Notes: a model not told the origin generated them from the letters alone. 64,000 bases of DNA from Luteolibacter rhizosphaerae (GCF_025950095.1 NZ_JAPDDR010000011.1:62001-126000), one strand, 5' to 3'. Positions 26,960 through 36,388 are shown, counted from the stretch's first letter. Numbers and translations: made by a program.

Positions 26960-27346
26960 TTAGACCCAGCCCGGGACTTTCAATTCAAACTCCGGGATGC
27001 GGGCGAAAATCCACTCGCCATCCTCCGTCTCGCCGAAGAAGGCACCCTCCGCTTTCCCGTCGCCGCGGGTCACGTGATAGCTGTTGTAGGAGAAATTCTC
27101 GCCGGGCGCGATCACCGGGCTCTGGCCGACGACGCCGTCGCCTTCCACCACCGTGACCTCGCCATCGTCCTCGCGCACGATCCACTTGCGGCCGCGGATG
27201 GTGACCCTCTCCAGCGACTCGTTCTTGATCGAGATGAAGTACACGAAGGGGTGCGGACGCTCGTCCGGAGCATCCAGGCTGGGCATGTAGATCACGTCGT
27301 CCACCCGGACGGTGAGACCTTCGAGTTGCCTCAAGAGCGGGGTCAT
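26960..27346 (-). CDS. apaG: ApaG-domain protein
   Basis: 128 residues from ATG at 27346. A single ApaG/DUF525 beta-sandwich: 'VYFISIKNESLERVTIRGRKW', 'EGDGVVGQSPVIAPGENFSYNS' and 'FARIPEFEL', the same order as E. coli ApaG. In E. coli the family is linked to cobalt/magnesium tolerance; no enzymatic activity is agreed. The PAP2 gene follows with a three-base gap. The upstream 300 bp to the next gene show no repeat or RNA element that I can recognise. Confidence 0.85.
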   Translation of the reverse strand: MTPLLRQLEGLTVRVDDVIYMPSLDAPDERPHPFVYFISIKNESLERVTIRGRKWIVREDDGEVTVVEGDGVVGQSPVIAPGENFSYNSYHVTRGDGKAEGAFFGETEDGEWIFARIPEFELKVPGWV

Positions 27347-27646
27347 GTCCTGCGAACATGCCCGATGCCCGCGGGGCTTGCCAAGGCCCAATCGCGGCCC
27401 CGGAGAGCGGCGGGGAATGTCACGTTTTGCTCACGCGTCCTTGGTCCGAGCGGCAGCGATGTCCCTCCCCAATGCCTCACGCGAAGGCCGATGCAACTTG
27501 CACGTAGCGGGTTACGCAGCACCCGACTACTACCCCGGCGATCAATGCCTCTTCCGTGACGATAGCGTCGGGAAACCTTTTTAAACCCCGGACCGTTTGT
27601 GCCCGCCGCAAATCCCCCAAGGAGGAGCGGCGGACCAAATCAAACC

Positions 27647-30463
27647 ATGAACAAGTATCGCAGAACCCTGCCTCCCGTCCTCGCGCTGAACGCGCTCCTG
27701 GCTGCTTCCGCCGCGGCCCAGGTCACCTATCAGCACTACCGCTTCGAGCCGACCCGCATGTATGCGAACGGCACCATCATCCAGTTGTCCGAGTTCGTGC
27801 TCTCGAACGGCGGCACCCGCCTGAACCTGGTGGCGAACAATCCCGAGGCGGTGCCCGCGCCGACCGTGGGGCAGAACGGCACGGCCGTGAACATGGTGCC
27901 CGTGACCGTGACCGGCGGATCCCGCGCACTCACGGATGCGGAGGGCGCGCTCAAGATCATCGACGGTGCGCTGGGCACCAAGTGGCTCACCGGCATCAAT
28001 GACAACGGTGGTGCCGCCAAGTTCCTCTACTTCGACTTCACCACACCGGTGACGATCGACTCCTACAGCTTCGCCACCGGTGGTGATACCGCCACCTTCC
28101 CGAACCGCAACCCGATCGACTGGAAAGTCTGGGGCCGCAATTCCACCACGGAGGAATGGGTGCTGATCGACCGCATCATCGGCCACCCGAGCAACCCGGC
28201 GAACCAGGTCTTCCAACAAAGCTTCCCGGTCACCGGCGAGATCGCACCGACCATCGCCTACTTCGACTATGCCTTCGAGAACTACCCGATCGTCAAGAAC
28301 GGCACGCCGGTGAGCATCGAGTGGGATGCCTACGACTTCGAACTCGGCGACGAGCCGCAAACGCTTACCCTCAGCCCGGCTTCCAGTCCCGCACCGCAGG
28401 TGACGGAAACCCGTGAAGTCACGCCGCCGGCCAATGCCGAGACCGTTTACACGCTCACCGCGGCGAATGGTACGCGCTCCTCTAACAAGAAGCTGACCCT
28501 CCGCTCGGTGGCGGGCGGCACGGCGAACCGCCGCTTCTACCGGTTCACCCCGGTCGCCACGCGTCCCGGATCGGACGGGCACCAGCTCTCGGAGTTCTCC
28601 TTCTTCCGCAATGGCACCGAGCTGAACCTCTTCGCCACGAACGCCGCAGTCACGCAAGCCACGGGCAGCAACGGCACCAATGACAACCTGCTCAACGTGA
28701 TCGTGACCAACCCGGGCGGCATGACGCCCGTGGCGGAGGCGGCCCCTCTGCTGGTGGACGGCCTCACCACCACCAAGATGCTGGACCGCCGGATCAAGCC
28801 GGTGGTGTTCGAGTTCGAGCAAGCCGTCGAGATCGACTCCTACCGCTTCACCACGGCAAACGATGCCGACCTGCGCGACCCGGTGAAGTGGACCCTCGAA
28901 GGCAGCGCGGACGGCATCACTTGGGAGCTGATCGATAACGTCACTTCCTTCAGCTATCCGACCAGCACCCTGCGCTCTCAGCAGAGCCAGGTCTTCCCGC
29001 TGCCGGGCACCTCGCTCGACACCAACGTGATCGTGTCCCCCGCCTTCACTTGGACCGGCGCGTTGAACAACGGCTTCGACTGGGGCTACAACTGGTCCGG
29101 TGACCGCGTCCCCGGCCTCTCGGAGGATTTCACCATCGCCAGCAGCGCCGCAGTGCGCGGTGCCAACTTGGAGCGTTACGGCCGCACGGTCGTATCGGGG
29201 ACCGGCTCGCTGACGGTGAACGGACGCGTGCTGAACAACGGCGAATTCACGGTCAGCGGCGGAACGCTGAAGCAGACCGGGAACTACTTCATCGCCGGGG
29301 TGAGCCTGCCGGGCACCTTTACCCACACGGGTGGCACGGTGGATCTCACGCTGGACCGCGGCTTCTTCAGCGCGGATACGGCGGCGGCCGGCGGATCGAA
29401 GTATCTGCTCTCCGGCACCGGCCAGCTGATCGTGAAGTCCACGGGCAATGGCAACACCAGCGTGGGCGGCAGCATCCTGCACAACGTGCACGTGGGCAAG
29501 GCGGGCACGGGCGATCTTTTCGAGATCTCCGGCGGCAGCGCGAGCTTCACCAGCTCGAACAACAACTTCGTCTACCTCTCCCGCACCGGCACCATGCGCG
29601 TGACGGGCGGCAGCGCCAGCTTCGCGAACTACAATACCTTCCTGATCGGCTTCGAAGGCGCGGGGAACAACCTGCTGGATATCTCTGGCGGCAGCCTCGC
29701 GATCACCGGCAGCACCCCGCTGATGGTCGGCGGCGGTTCCACCGGCGCTGTCACACTCTCCGGCGGCAGCCTGAGCGTGGAGCAAGCGGTGAACCTGGGG
29801 CAGAGCAATGCCAACGGCTCCTTCACCATGAGCGGCGGCACCCTGACGGCGGCGAACATCACCTCGACCGTTCGCGGCACCTTCAACTTCGAAGGCGGCG
29901 AGATCCGGCTGACGGGCGACCGTCGCGCAATCCTCACGGAGGCATGGTTCCACGGTGCCACCGGCACCACCGCCAGCTTCGATTCCACGCTGAACCGCAC
30001 GACGATCCGCGTGAGCACGGGCGGCACGCCCTTCTCGCTCTGGGCCGCCGCCGCGGGAATTGCGGAAGGCCAGCGCGGCGCGGAGCAAGACCCGGATCAG
30101 GATGGCGTTCCTAACATTCTGGAATTCGCACTCGGCGGCTTGCCGGGAGATTCCGGATCGCGCGGGATTCACTCGCCGGTGGCCACCACCACGGGTGCGG
30201 TCATCACGGTGGCCGTTCGCGCCGGTGCCAGTTTCTCGGTGCAGAGCGGTCGTCTCGCGGCCACCATCGATGGCGTGCGCTACGAGATCCAAGGCTCGAC
30301 GAACCTCGGCAACTGGGACGCCCCGGTGGAAGAAGTCACCCCGGCGCTGACGCAAGGTGTGGACCCGGCACCCTCCGCCGAGTGGGAGCTGCGCAGCTTC
30401 CGTCTCGCGGGCACGGCCGGTGAATCCGGCTTCCTTCGTGTGGCAGCCACCGAGGCGAATTGA
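27647..30463 (+). CDS. Large secreted protein with two discoidin-like domains and beta-helix repeats
   Basis: 938 residues from ATG at 27647, with a signal peptide ending 'SAAAQ' (about 24). Two discoidin-like blocks (about 27-215 and 310-480) share 'YRF.P', 'QLSEF', 'W.V.G...' and 'IDSY.F' patterns; between them is an Ig-like linker. Then come Gly/Ser-rich autotransporter-type repeats with recurring 'ISGGS' / 'LSGGS' / 'MSGGT' (530-780), a 'DPDQDGVPNILEFALG' motif (about 817) and a C-terminal tail. Probably a surface or polysaccharide-binding protein. No autotransporter barrel is seen. A terminator follows. Confidence 0.8.
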   Translation: MNKYRRTLPPVLALNALLAASAAAQVTYQHYRFEPTRMYANGTIIQLSEFVLSNGGTRLNLVANNPEAVPAPTVGQNGTAVNMVPVTVTGGSRALTDAEGALKIIDGALGTKWLTGINDNGGAAKFLYFDFTTPVTIDSYSFATGGDTATFPNRNPIDWKVWGRNSTTEEWVLIDRIIGHPSNPANQVFQQSFPVTGEIAPTIAYFDYAFENYPIVKNGTPVSIEWDAYDFELGDEPQTLTLSPASSPAPQVTETREVTPPANAETVYTLTAANGTRSSNKKLTLRSVAGGTANRRFYRFTPVATRPGSDGHQLSEFSFFRNGTELNLFATNAAVTQATGSNGTNDNLLNVIVTNPGGMTPVAEAAPLLVDGLTTTKMLDRRIKPVVFEFEQAVEIDSYRFTTANDADLRDPVKWTLEGSADGITWELIDNVTSFSYPTSTLRSQQSQVFPLPGTSLDTNVIVSPAFTWTGALNNGFDWGYNWSGDRVPGLSEDFTIASSAAVRGANLERYGRTVVSGTGSLTVNGRVLNNGEFTVSGGTLKQTGNYFIAGVSLPGTFTHTGGTVDLTLDRGFFSADTAAAGGSKYLLSGTGQLIVKSTGNGNTSVGGSILHNVHVGKAGTGDLFEISGGSASFTSSNNNFVYLSRTGTMRVTGGSASFANYNTFLIGFEGAGNNLLDISGGSLAITGSTPLMVGGGSTGAVTLSGGSLSVEQAVNLGQSNANGSFTMSGGTLTAANITSTVRGTFNFEGGEIRLTGDRRAILTEAWFHGATGTTASFDSTLNRTTIRVSTGGTPFSLWAAAAGIAEGQRGAEQDPDQDGVPNILEFALGGLPGDSGSRGIHSPVATTTGAVITVAVRAGASFSVQSGRLAATIDGVRYEIQGSTNLGNWDAPVEEVTPALTQGVDPAPSAEWELRSFRLAGTAGESGFLRVAATEAN

Positions 30464-30488
30464 TTTCCAGCCACGCTCATGGCGCTCC

Positions 30489-30524
30489 AGCCGGTCCCGG
30501 TTTCCACCGGGGCCGGCTTTTTGC
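30489..30524 (+). terminator. Intrinsic terminator after the large secreted protein gene
   Basis: AGCCGGTCCCGGTTTCC then ACCGGGGCCGGCTTTTTGC: a 12-13-bp GC-rich stem and five T, 25 bp past the stop codon. Confidence 0.85.
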
Positions 30525-30629
30525 TGCGGAGTCATACCCCTATCTTGCCCTTGTGTGACGAATTGCTCGCCCTATCTCCCGGCCTCTGCTACCCCCCGCG
30601 ACGAGACTTTCTCCCCCGGCCCTTCACCC

Positions 30630-31307
30630 ATGTCCCACCCACCCTCAGCCATGAAATCCGGGCCTCTGCGGACCCTCTACCTCACCCTCGCCGTTCTCGT
30701 CTTGCTCGCCATCGTTTGCAGTCCGGTATTCACCATCTGGATGATCCGCAAGGAAGCGGCCCGCATCGTCTCCGATCCGCTCCAGGGACTCGCCACCAGC
30801 AGTCTGGCCACCATGCAAGCCTCCGAGGGCTTCCTTGAAACCGCCCGCTCCGTGGATGGCAACGGACTCCCCGCGGATGACCTGAGAGCCCTGCTCGAGA
30901 AAAGCAGCGGCATCGTCGATTCCCAATATGCCACCCATCAGGAAACGCTAAAGACGGATGAGGAGCGCGCGATCTTCGCCCGGCTGAACGAGCGTAAGGA
31001 GAGCTATCGCGCCACACGCCGCTATGTGGTGACCCTGCTCGCGGAAGGCAAGATGGGGGACGCCAACAAGCTTTTCGACACCGAGTGCGTGCCGAAATTC
31101 CACGCCTATGCCAACAGCTTGGGCGATCTGGTGAAGCACAACGCCGAGGAGTCCCGGGCTGGTGGTGCGGAGATCATCCGGCTCTGCCACATCCTGCTCG
31201 TGGTGCAGGGTCTCCTGCTGGTCTTCTTCTTCGTCTACGGCTTCTTCGTTCCCTTCACGGCGGTGCTCGAAAGGCTCAGCCGCAATCCGATCGAGATCCG
31301 GAACTGA
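30630..31307 (+). CDS. Stand-alone four-helix-bundle sensor-like membrane protein
   Basis: 225 residues from ATG at 30630 (30651 also possible). Two membrane helices (about 15-37 and 188-210) frame a roughly 150-residue periplasmic helical region with 'ATSSLATMQASEGFLETARSV', 'KTDEERAIFARLNERKESYR' and 'YVVTLLAEGKMGDANKLFD', the hallmark of 4HB_MCP-type ligand domains of chemoreceptors. After the second helix only about 15 residues remain, so no HAMP, kinase or methyl-accepting output is present. It may pair with a separate output protein. Confidence 0.7.
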   Translation: MSHPPSAMKSGPLRTLYLTLAVLVLLAIVCSPVFTIWMIRKEAARIVSDPLQGLATSSLATMQASEGFLETARSVDGNGLPADDLRALLEKSSGIVDSQYATHQETLKTDEERAIFARLNERKESYRATRRYVVTLLAEGKMGDANKLFDTECVPKFHAYANSLGDLVKHNAEESRAGGAEIIRLCHILLVVQGLLLVFFFVYGFFVPFTAVLERLSRNPIEIRN

Positions 31308-31340
31308 ATCTCTCCATCACTGACAAGCTCCCCCTTGATC

Positions 31341-32330
31341 ATGGATCTCGCCGACGAATCACCACGCGCCATCGCCGCCTACGCCCCGGAGGAAGAGGGG
31401 CGCGGGATGAGCCTGCTCAATGCGATGTACTATGTCTTCAAGCCCTTCCTGCCGCAGGCCGCGCGCTACACCATGCGGAGGCTGCGGGCGAACTACAAGC
31501 TGCAGAAGGCGAAAGACTGGCCGATCATGGAATCCGCGGGTGAAACCCCGCCGGGATGGCGTGGTTGGCCGCAGGGCAAGAAATTCGCGCTGGTGCTGAC
31601 CCACGATGTGGAGGGCCCGGTGGGTCTGGAGCGCTGCAAGCAGCTCGCGGAGATGGAACGCAAGCATGGCTTCCGCTCCTCCTTCAACCTGATCCCCGAG
31701 GGCGGCTACGAGGTCACCCCGGAATTCCGGCAGCACTTCACCGATGCCGGCTTCGAGATCGGCGTGCATGACCTGCGCCACGACGGCTCGCTGTACCGCT
31801 CGCGCAAGTCCTTCGACGAATGCGCGGTGGCCATCAATTCACACCTGCGGGAGTGGAGCGCGGTCGGTTTCCGCGCCGGCTTCATGTTCCACAATCTGGA
31901 ATGGCTGAAGACGCTGGATATCCAGTACGATGCCTCGACTTTCGATACCGATCCCTTCGAGCCGCAGCCGGATGGCGCGGGGACCATCTTCCCCTTCGTG
32001 GTGAAAGGTCGTCGCCCGGAGGACCGCTATGTGGAGCTACCCTACACCCTGCCGCAGGACGCCACCCTCTACCTGATCCTGCGCGAGCAGACGAACCGCA
32101 TTTGGAAGGGCAAGACCGACTGGCTGGCCAAGCGCGGCGGCATGGTGCTGGTGAATGTCCACCCGGACTACCTCGCCTTCGACGGCCGCAAGCCGACCAT
32201 CAGCGAATTCGACGCGAACCTCTACGAGGACTTCCTCTGCTACGTGAAGGAGACCTACGCCGGGCAATACTGGAATCCCCTGCCGCGGGAGATGAGCCAG
32301 TTCATCGCGGGCCGGGAGGCGGGTGAATGA
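31341..32330 (+). CDS. Polysaccharide deacetylase-like (NodB fold) protein
   Basis: 329 residues from ATG at 31341, no signal peptide. 'LVLTHDVEGPVG' carries the first catalytic/metal aspartate pair position, 'GFEIGVHDLRHDG' supplies metal histidine and aspartate, 'GFRAGFMFHNLEWLKTLDIQYDAS' and 'VNVHPDYLAFDG' complete the NodB series. Acts on acetylated sugars of surface polysaccharide; cytoplasmic location suggests precursor processing. It follows the sensor-like gene by 33 bp and may be co-transcribed. TTG at 31335 is an alternative start. Confidence 0.8.
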   Translation: MDLADESPRAIAAYAPEEEGRGMSLLNAMYYVFKPFLPQAARYTMRRLRANYKLQKAKDWPIMESAGETPPGWRGWPQGKKFALVLTHDVEGPVGLERCKQLAEMERKHGFRSSFNLIPEGGYEVTPEFRQHFTDAGFEIGVHDLRHDGSLYRSRKSFDECAVAINSHLREWSAVGFRAGFMFHNLEWLKTLDIQYDASTFDTDPFEPQPDGAGTIFPFVVKGRRPEDRYVELPYTLPQDATLYLILREQTNRIWKGKTDWLAKRGGMVLVNVHPDYLAFDGRKPTISEFDANLYEDFLCYVKETYAGQYWNPLPREMSQFIAGREAGE

Positions 32331-32458
32331 CGAATGCCGAATTCCCGAATGTCGAATGAGGTGCCTATAAGAATTGAGGCTCCCGCCCGACCGTCGATCG
32401 CTCGTTCCACCTTTTCACACGACATTCGTCATTCGGAAATTCCTCATTCGTCATTCTC
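32327..32458. repeat. Word-repeat inverted repeat (GAATGACGAATG type)
   Basis: Left arm 32327-32365 contains ATGACGAATGCCGAATTCCC and GAATGTCGAATGAG; right arm 32420-32458 reads CGACATTCGTCATTCGG and CTCATTCGTCATT. The arms pair as an imperfect hairpin of nearly 40 bp made of repeated words. It fills the gap between the deacetylase and tyrS. Confidence 0.75.
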
Positions 32459-32512
32459 CGAGCTTTTCTGCCGCTTGCCATGGGCGGACCCGGCCCCTAG
32501 GCTGCGCCCCCC

Positions 32513-33694
32513 GTGACTCCGGAAGAACAGCTCCAGATCCTGACCGCCGGCACCGCCAAGGTCCTCTCCGAAAAGGAACTCCTCGAAAAGCTCCGCCTCG
32601 GCAGGCCCCTGCGGATCAAGCTCGGCGTGGACCCCACCGCCCCGGATATCCACCTGGGTCACACGGTCGCGCTGGAAAAGCTGCGCCAATTCCAGCTCCT
32701 CGGCCACCAGGCGGTGATGCTGATCGGCGATTTCACCGCGACCATCGGCGATCCCTCCGGCCGCTCGGTGACCCGACCGCCGCTCACCCGTGACGAGGTG
32801 CTGGTGAATGCCGCGACCTACACCGAGCAGGCTTTCAAGATTCTCGACAAGGAGAAGACCGAGATCGTCTACAATGGCGATTGGTTCCGTAAGATGTCCT
32901 ACGAGGACATCCTGCGCCTGAACTCCCGCGTGACGCTCCAGCAGATGCTGCAGCGCGAGGACTTCCGCAACCGCATCGAGTCCGGGCAGGAAGTGCGCCT
33001 GCACGAACTGCAATACCCGGTGATGCAGGGCTGGGACTCCGTGGAGATCCGCGCCGATGTGGAGATCGGCGGCACCGACCAGCTTTTCAACATCCTCGTG
33101 GGCCGCGACCTGCAGAAGGAAGAAGGCCAGCCGCAGCAGGTGGTGATGGTCGTGCCGCTGCTCGAGGGCCTCGACGGCGTGAAGAAGATGTCGAAGTCCT
33201 ACGGCAACTACGTGGGCGTGAGCGATGCGCCGAACGACATGTTCGGCAAGATCATGAGCGTGTCCGACACGCTGATGGTGCGCTACTACCTGGTGTTGCT
33301 CGGCGAGACGCTCGATCCCGCCGCACACCCGATGGAGGCGAAGAAGGCGCTGGCGGAAAAGATCACGGCGCGCTTCCACGGTGCGGAGGCGGGTGTCGCT
33401 GCACGGACGGATTGGGACACGCGCTTCTCGAAGAAGGACCTGGCCGCTGCGGAGCTGCCGGAGCTCGCCATCGCGGAGCTCCCTGCCGAGCTGAACGTGC
33501 TCTCCCTCACCGCGCATGGCTTCAAGGCCGCCTTCGATCTGGAGAAGTCGAACGGGGAATTGCGCAAGCAGTTCATCACGACGGGATCCGTGCAGTTGAA
33601 TGGCGAGAAGCTCGTCGATCCGAATGCCGCCGTGGCAGTGAAAGCGGGCGATGTGCTGAAGCTCTCGAAGAAGCACGCAGTGCGCTTCGTGTAA
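32513..33694 (+). CDS. tyrS: Tyrosyl-tRNA synthetase
   Basis: 393 residues. Class I synthetase with 'HLGH' (47-50) and 'KMSKS' (225-229), the tyrosine-site 'QYPVMQGWDS' and 'GGTDQLFN', and a C-terminal S4 RNA-binding domain ending 'GDVLKLSKKHAVRF'. This is the shorter-spaced TyrZ-like subgroup ('HLGHTVALEKLRQFQ'). GTG at 32513 is the start. The upstream 50 bp follow an inverted repeat; no T-box is visible. Confidence 0.94.
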   Translation: MTPEEQLQILTAGTAKVLSEKELLEKLRLGRPLRIKLGVDPTAPDIHLGHTVALEKLRQFQLLGHQAVMLIGDFTATIGDPSGRSVTRPPLTRDEVLVNAATYTEQAFKILDKEKTEIVYNGDWFRKMSYEDILRLNSRVTLQQMLQREDFRNRIESGQEVRLHELQYPVMQGWDSVEIRADVEIGGTDQLFNILVGRDLQKEEGQPQQVVMVVPLLEGLDGVKKMSKSYGNYVGVSDAPNDMFGKIMSVSDTLMVRYYLVLLGETLDPAAHPMEAKKALAEKITARFHGAEAGVAARTDWDTRFSKKDLAAAELPELAIAELPAELNVLSLTAHGFKAAFDLEKSNGELRKQFITTGSVQLNGEKLVDPNAAVAVKAGDVLKLSKKHAVRFV

Positions 33695-33716
33695 GTGCTG
33701 GAGTGCGAAATCAAGG

Positions 33717-33822
33717 GTAGCGGAAGGACTCTCGTCCTTCCGGCTGAGGGCGTCTGCGAGCAAGATCCCCCGTTCCGATCTTCGGGGAGACCCTCCCCAC
33801 CGGAAGCACGAAGTGCTTTCGC
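33717..33822. repeat. GGAAG-hairpin repeats, family D
   Basis: GTAGCGGAAGGACTCTCGTC continuing CTTCCGGC forms a perfect small hairpin at 33718-33745, and CCGGAAGCACGAAGTGCTTT follows at 33799-33818. The same unit (GTAGCGGAAGCACTTCGTGC then TTCCGGC) is at 39720-39749. It fills the gap behind tyrS; weak terminator-like stems without a T run. Confidence 0.6.
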
Positions 33823-33850
33823 TGCGGCCCAGCCGATGCGAAGCTCTCGC

Positions 33851-34330
33851 ATGAATCCGCGCCAGATTCTTGTCGCCGCGATGCTCTTGGGCAGCGTCGC
33901 CTCCGCCGATCTCACGGTGATCCTCCCCGACCCCGAGATCTATGCCGACACCTCGGAGGGCTTTCTTATCGAAACGACGCTTCCCGGCACTTTCAAGACC
34001 CCGGAAGGAGTGATCGCCGCACTCCTCACCCTAGGTGACCAAGCAAAGAACAAGAAGCTGGAGAACCCCTTCACGCCCGAAGCCCTCCGCGGCAGCTCCC
34101 ACTTCGAGGGGGCCAAGCCACTTGCCGCCTACTACCGCGGAGCCAGAATCAAAGACAAGGAGTTCATCGTCTCCTTCTCCGGGGAAGCAATGCGCTATCT
34201 GAACAACACTGCCGGGATTCAGGAGTTCGTAAAGGGTTCTCTGGTTGCCACCGTCGTGAAGAACTTCCCCGCCGTGAAAACCGTCCAATACGAGATCGAC
34301 GGCGAGATCGTGACCGATTGGGATGCGTGA
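33851..34330 (+). CDS. Secreted protein with GerMN-like domain
   Basis: 159 residues from ATG at 33851. A signal peptide ends near 'SVASAD' (about 19). The C-terminal half, 'FIVSFSGEAMRYLNNTAGI', 'EFVKGSLVATVVKNFPAVKTV' and 'YEIDGEIVTDWDA', has the spacing of a GerMN domain, a fold of peptidoglycan- or cell-surface-associated proteins. Likely periplasmic. The frame is open upstream to 33695, but that stretch is hairpin repeat and not coding. Confidence 0.65.
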   Translation: MNPRQILVAAMLLGSVASADLTVILPDPEIYADTSEGFLIETTLPGTFKTPEGVIAALLTLGDQAKNKKLENPFTPEALRGSSHFEGAKPLAAYYRGARIKDKEFIVSFSGEAMRYLNNTAGIQEFVKGSLVATVVKNFPAVKTVQYEIDGEIVTDWDA

Positions 34331-34360
34331 GCTCCCCCGCATCCCCCACCTTTTCTCCGT

Positions 34361-34609
34361 ATGATTCTCATGATTCGTGCACTCTCGCCGATCGCGGCGC
34401 TGGCGACGCTCACCTTGTCGTCGTGCAATCAAGCCGCAAACTTCTCCGGCCCGGATCCCTTGGGCCCGGACCACCGCCCGGTCGTGGTGCGGGGCAATAC
34501 CGCGGAGGCCCATCTGGAACGCCACATGCATCTCGACCACTACAACGAGATCGAAGACGCGCCGCCGATCATCAAGGTCGCGGGCGCGAATGCCTCCGCC
34601 ACCTGGTGA
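34361..34609 (+). CDS. Small lipoprotein
   Basis: 82 residues. Lipobox 'LSSC' (Cys22) after a hydrophobic signal; the mature part is short, with 'GPDHRPVVVRGNTAEAHLERH' and histidines. Starts 31 bp after the GerMN-like gene and is probably in the same transcript. ATG at 34361; Met4 is equally possible. Function unknown. Confidence 0.65.
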   Translation: MILMIRALSPIAALATLTLSSCNQAANFSGPDPLGPDHRPVVVRGNTAEAHLERHMHLDHYNEIEDAPPIIKVAGANASATW

Positions 34610-34618
34610 CTTAGCTCG

Positions 34619-35320
34619 CTATCCCTCGAACACCCCGACAATCTCCGCCGCGGAAAGCGCCCGCCATCCTCCTTCCGGAAGATCCGCGGGCAGGGCGATC
34701 CCGCCGATGCTCTCGCGGTGCAGGGCGGTCACGAGATTGCCGGTGCGGTGGAACATGCGCTTGATCTGGTGGTAGCGCCCCTCGTGAAGCGTCAGGCGTG
34801 CCTCTCTCTCGCCAATGATCTCCAGCTCCGCGGGGAGGGTCGTCAGGTCCTCCGTGTGGAAGTAGAAGCCGCGGGCGAAATCATCCACGGCTTGTTGCAA
34901 AATCGGATCGCGCGTCTGCACCCGGTAAACCTTCGCCACTTTGGCCTCCGGTGCCATCAGGCGCTTCGACCAGCGACCGTCGTTGGTAAGCAGGACGAGA
35001 CCCGTGGTGCCCCGATCAAGACGTCCCGCAATATGCAGAAGGTGGCGATCCGGATCATCCAACAGATCGATCACCGTGCGATGCTCCGGATCGCGGGTGG
35101 CGCTGAGGATCCCCGGCGGCTTGTTCACCATGAAGTGCAGCAGTCGCTCGGCTTGACGCAGAGGCTGCCCGTCCAACTCCACGCGGGCGAAGCGATCCAC
35201 CTCCAGATCGTGGACCAGTGTCACCCGGCCATCCACCCTCACCCGCCCGGCGAGGATGCGCTGCCGCGCCTGCCTGCGGCCCATCGAGTCGTGTTTGGCC
35301 AGCAGGCGCTCCAACTTCAT
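34619..35320 (-). CDS. RsuA-family 16S rRNA pseudouridine synthase
   Basis: 233 residues from ATG at 35320. S4 RNA-binding domain ('LERLLAKHDSMGRRQARQRILAGRV' at the N-terminus), then the RluB/RsuA catalytic core with 'GRLDRGTTGLVLLTNDG' carrying the catalytic Asp, 'EGRYHQIKRMF' and 'LHRESIGG'. E. coli RsuA (231 residues) makes pseudouridine 516 in 16S rRNA; the length and lack of extra domains fit RsuA better than RluB or RluE. Confidence 0.88.
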   Translation of the reverse strand: MKLERLLAKHDSMGRRQARQRILAGRVRVDGRVTLVHDLEVDRFARVELDGQPLRQAERLLHFMVNKPPGILSATRDPEHRTVIDLLDDPDRHLLHIAGRLDRGTTGLVLLTNDGRWSKRLMAPEAKVAKVYRVQTRDPILQQAVDDFARGFYFHTEDLTTLPAELEIIGEREARLTLHEGRYHQIKRMFHRTGNLVTALHRESIGGIALPADLPEGGWRALSAAEIVGVFEG

Positions 35321-35380
35321 CCGCGCAGAGTATGACTGCGGAGCAAAGCCCCGGGAAGCCTGCGATCGCACCGAGCAGCT

Positions 35381-36388
35381 CTAAGCTAGCGTCCTTTCCT
35401 TCACCGCTTCCTCGCCGCGCGCGAAGCGCGAGATGCTATCCAGCGTGATACCCGCGATCGCCGACAGCGCCTCCTCCGTGAGGAATGCTTGGTGCGAGGT
35501 GATCAGCACGTTCGGGAAAGTCAGCAGGCGCGAGAGCACGTCATCCTGCAGTGCCGCGCCGGAGTGATCCTCGAAGAAGACGCCCTCTTCCTCCTCATAC
35601 ACGTCCAGCGCCACGCCGCCGAGCTGCCCGCTCTTCAGCGCGGCGATGACGGCGGCGCTATCCACCAGCTTGCCGCGGCTGGTATTCACCAGATAGGCGC
35701 CCGGCTTCATCCGCGCGATCGATTCCGGCCCGATGAGATGGAAAGTTTCCGGCGTGAGCGGCAGGTGCAGGCTCACCACCTCGCTCGCGCCCAGCAATTC
35801 ATCCAGAGTCACGTAGCGCACGCCGAAGTCGCTGGCCCATTCCTCGGAGGGATAGGGATCGTAGGCACACACATCGCAGCCGAAGCCACGGAAGATCTGC
35901 GCCGCCGCACGACCGATCTTGCCGGTGCCGACGATCCCGACGGTCCTGCCATGCAGGTCGAAGCCGACCAGACCGCCGAGCGAGAAGTTCAGCTCGCGCA
36001 CCCGGTTGAAGGCGCGGTGGATCTTGCGGTTCAGGGTCATCAACAGGGCCACCGCATGCTCGGCGACGGCATGCGGCGAATAAGCCGGGACCCGCACGAC
36101 GCCGAGTCCCAACTCCTTCGCCGCAGCGAGGTCCACGTTGTTGAAGCCCGCACAGCGCAGGGCGATCAGCTTCACCCCGCCATCCGCGAGCACCTGCAGG
36201 CACTCGCGATCCAGCCGGTCATTCACGAACACGCAGACCACCCGCGCCCCTGCGGCAGATGACGCATTGCTCGCCGCGAGACGGAACTCATGGAAGTGCA
36301 GCTCGGCTCCTGCCTGCTCCGCCGCGCGGCTGAAGTATTCGCGGTCATAGGGCTTCGTATCGTAGAAAGCGACGGTGACGACATCCAT
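35381..36388 (-). CDS. ldhA: D-lactate dehydrogenase-like 2-hydroxyacid dehydrogenase
   Basis: 335 residues from ATG at 36388. NAD-binding 'GTGKIGRAAAQIFRGFG', substrate Arg in 'NTSRGKLVD', the Glu of 'GVALDVYEEEEGVFFED' and the catalytic His in 'LITSHQAFLTEEA' match fermentative LdhA, including its 'RCAGFNNVDL' signature. Reduces pyruvate to D-lactate. The extra 'EEEEGVFFED' loop is typical for LdhA. It lies alone on the minus strand. Confidence 0.87.
   Translation of the reverse strand: MDVVTVAFYDTKPYDREYFSRAAEQAGAELHFHEFRLAASNASSAAGARVVCVFVNDRLDRECLQVLADGGVKLIALRCAGFNNVDLAAAKELGLGVVRVPAYSPHAVAEHAVALLMTLNRKIHRAFNRVRELNFSLGGLVGFDLHGRTVGIVGTGKIGRAAAQIFRGFGCDVCAYDPYPSEEWASDFGVRYVTLDELLGASEVVSLHLPLTPETFHLIGPESIARMKPGAYLVNTSRGKLVDSAAVIAALKSGQLGGVALDVYEEEEGVFFEDHSGAALQDDVLSRLLTFPNVLITSHQAFLTEEALSAIAGITLDSISRFARGEEAVKERTLA

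Noticed and set aside
27581-30535. A roughly 984-residue open frame on the minus strand opposite the large secreted protein
   Set aside because: Arg/Ala/Val/His-rich shadow of a GC-rich gene; no signal, domain or ribosome site, while the plus strand has a signal peptide and clear domains.
33717-33850. tRNA or structured RNA gene behind tyrS
   Set aside because: Only small GGAAG hairpins of a repeat family; no cloverleaf, CCA or anticodon arm.
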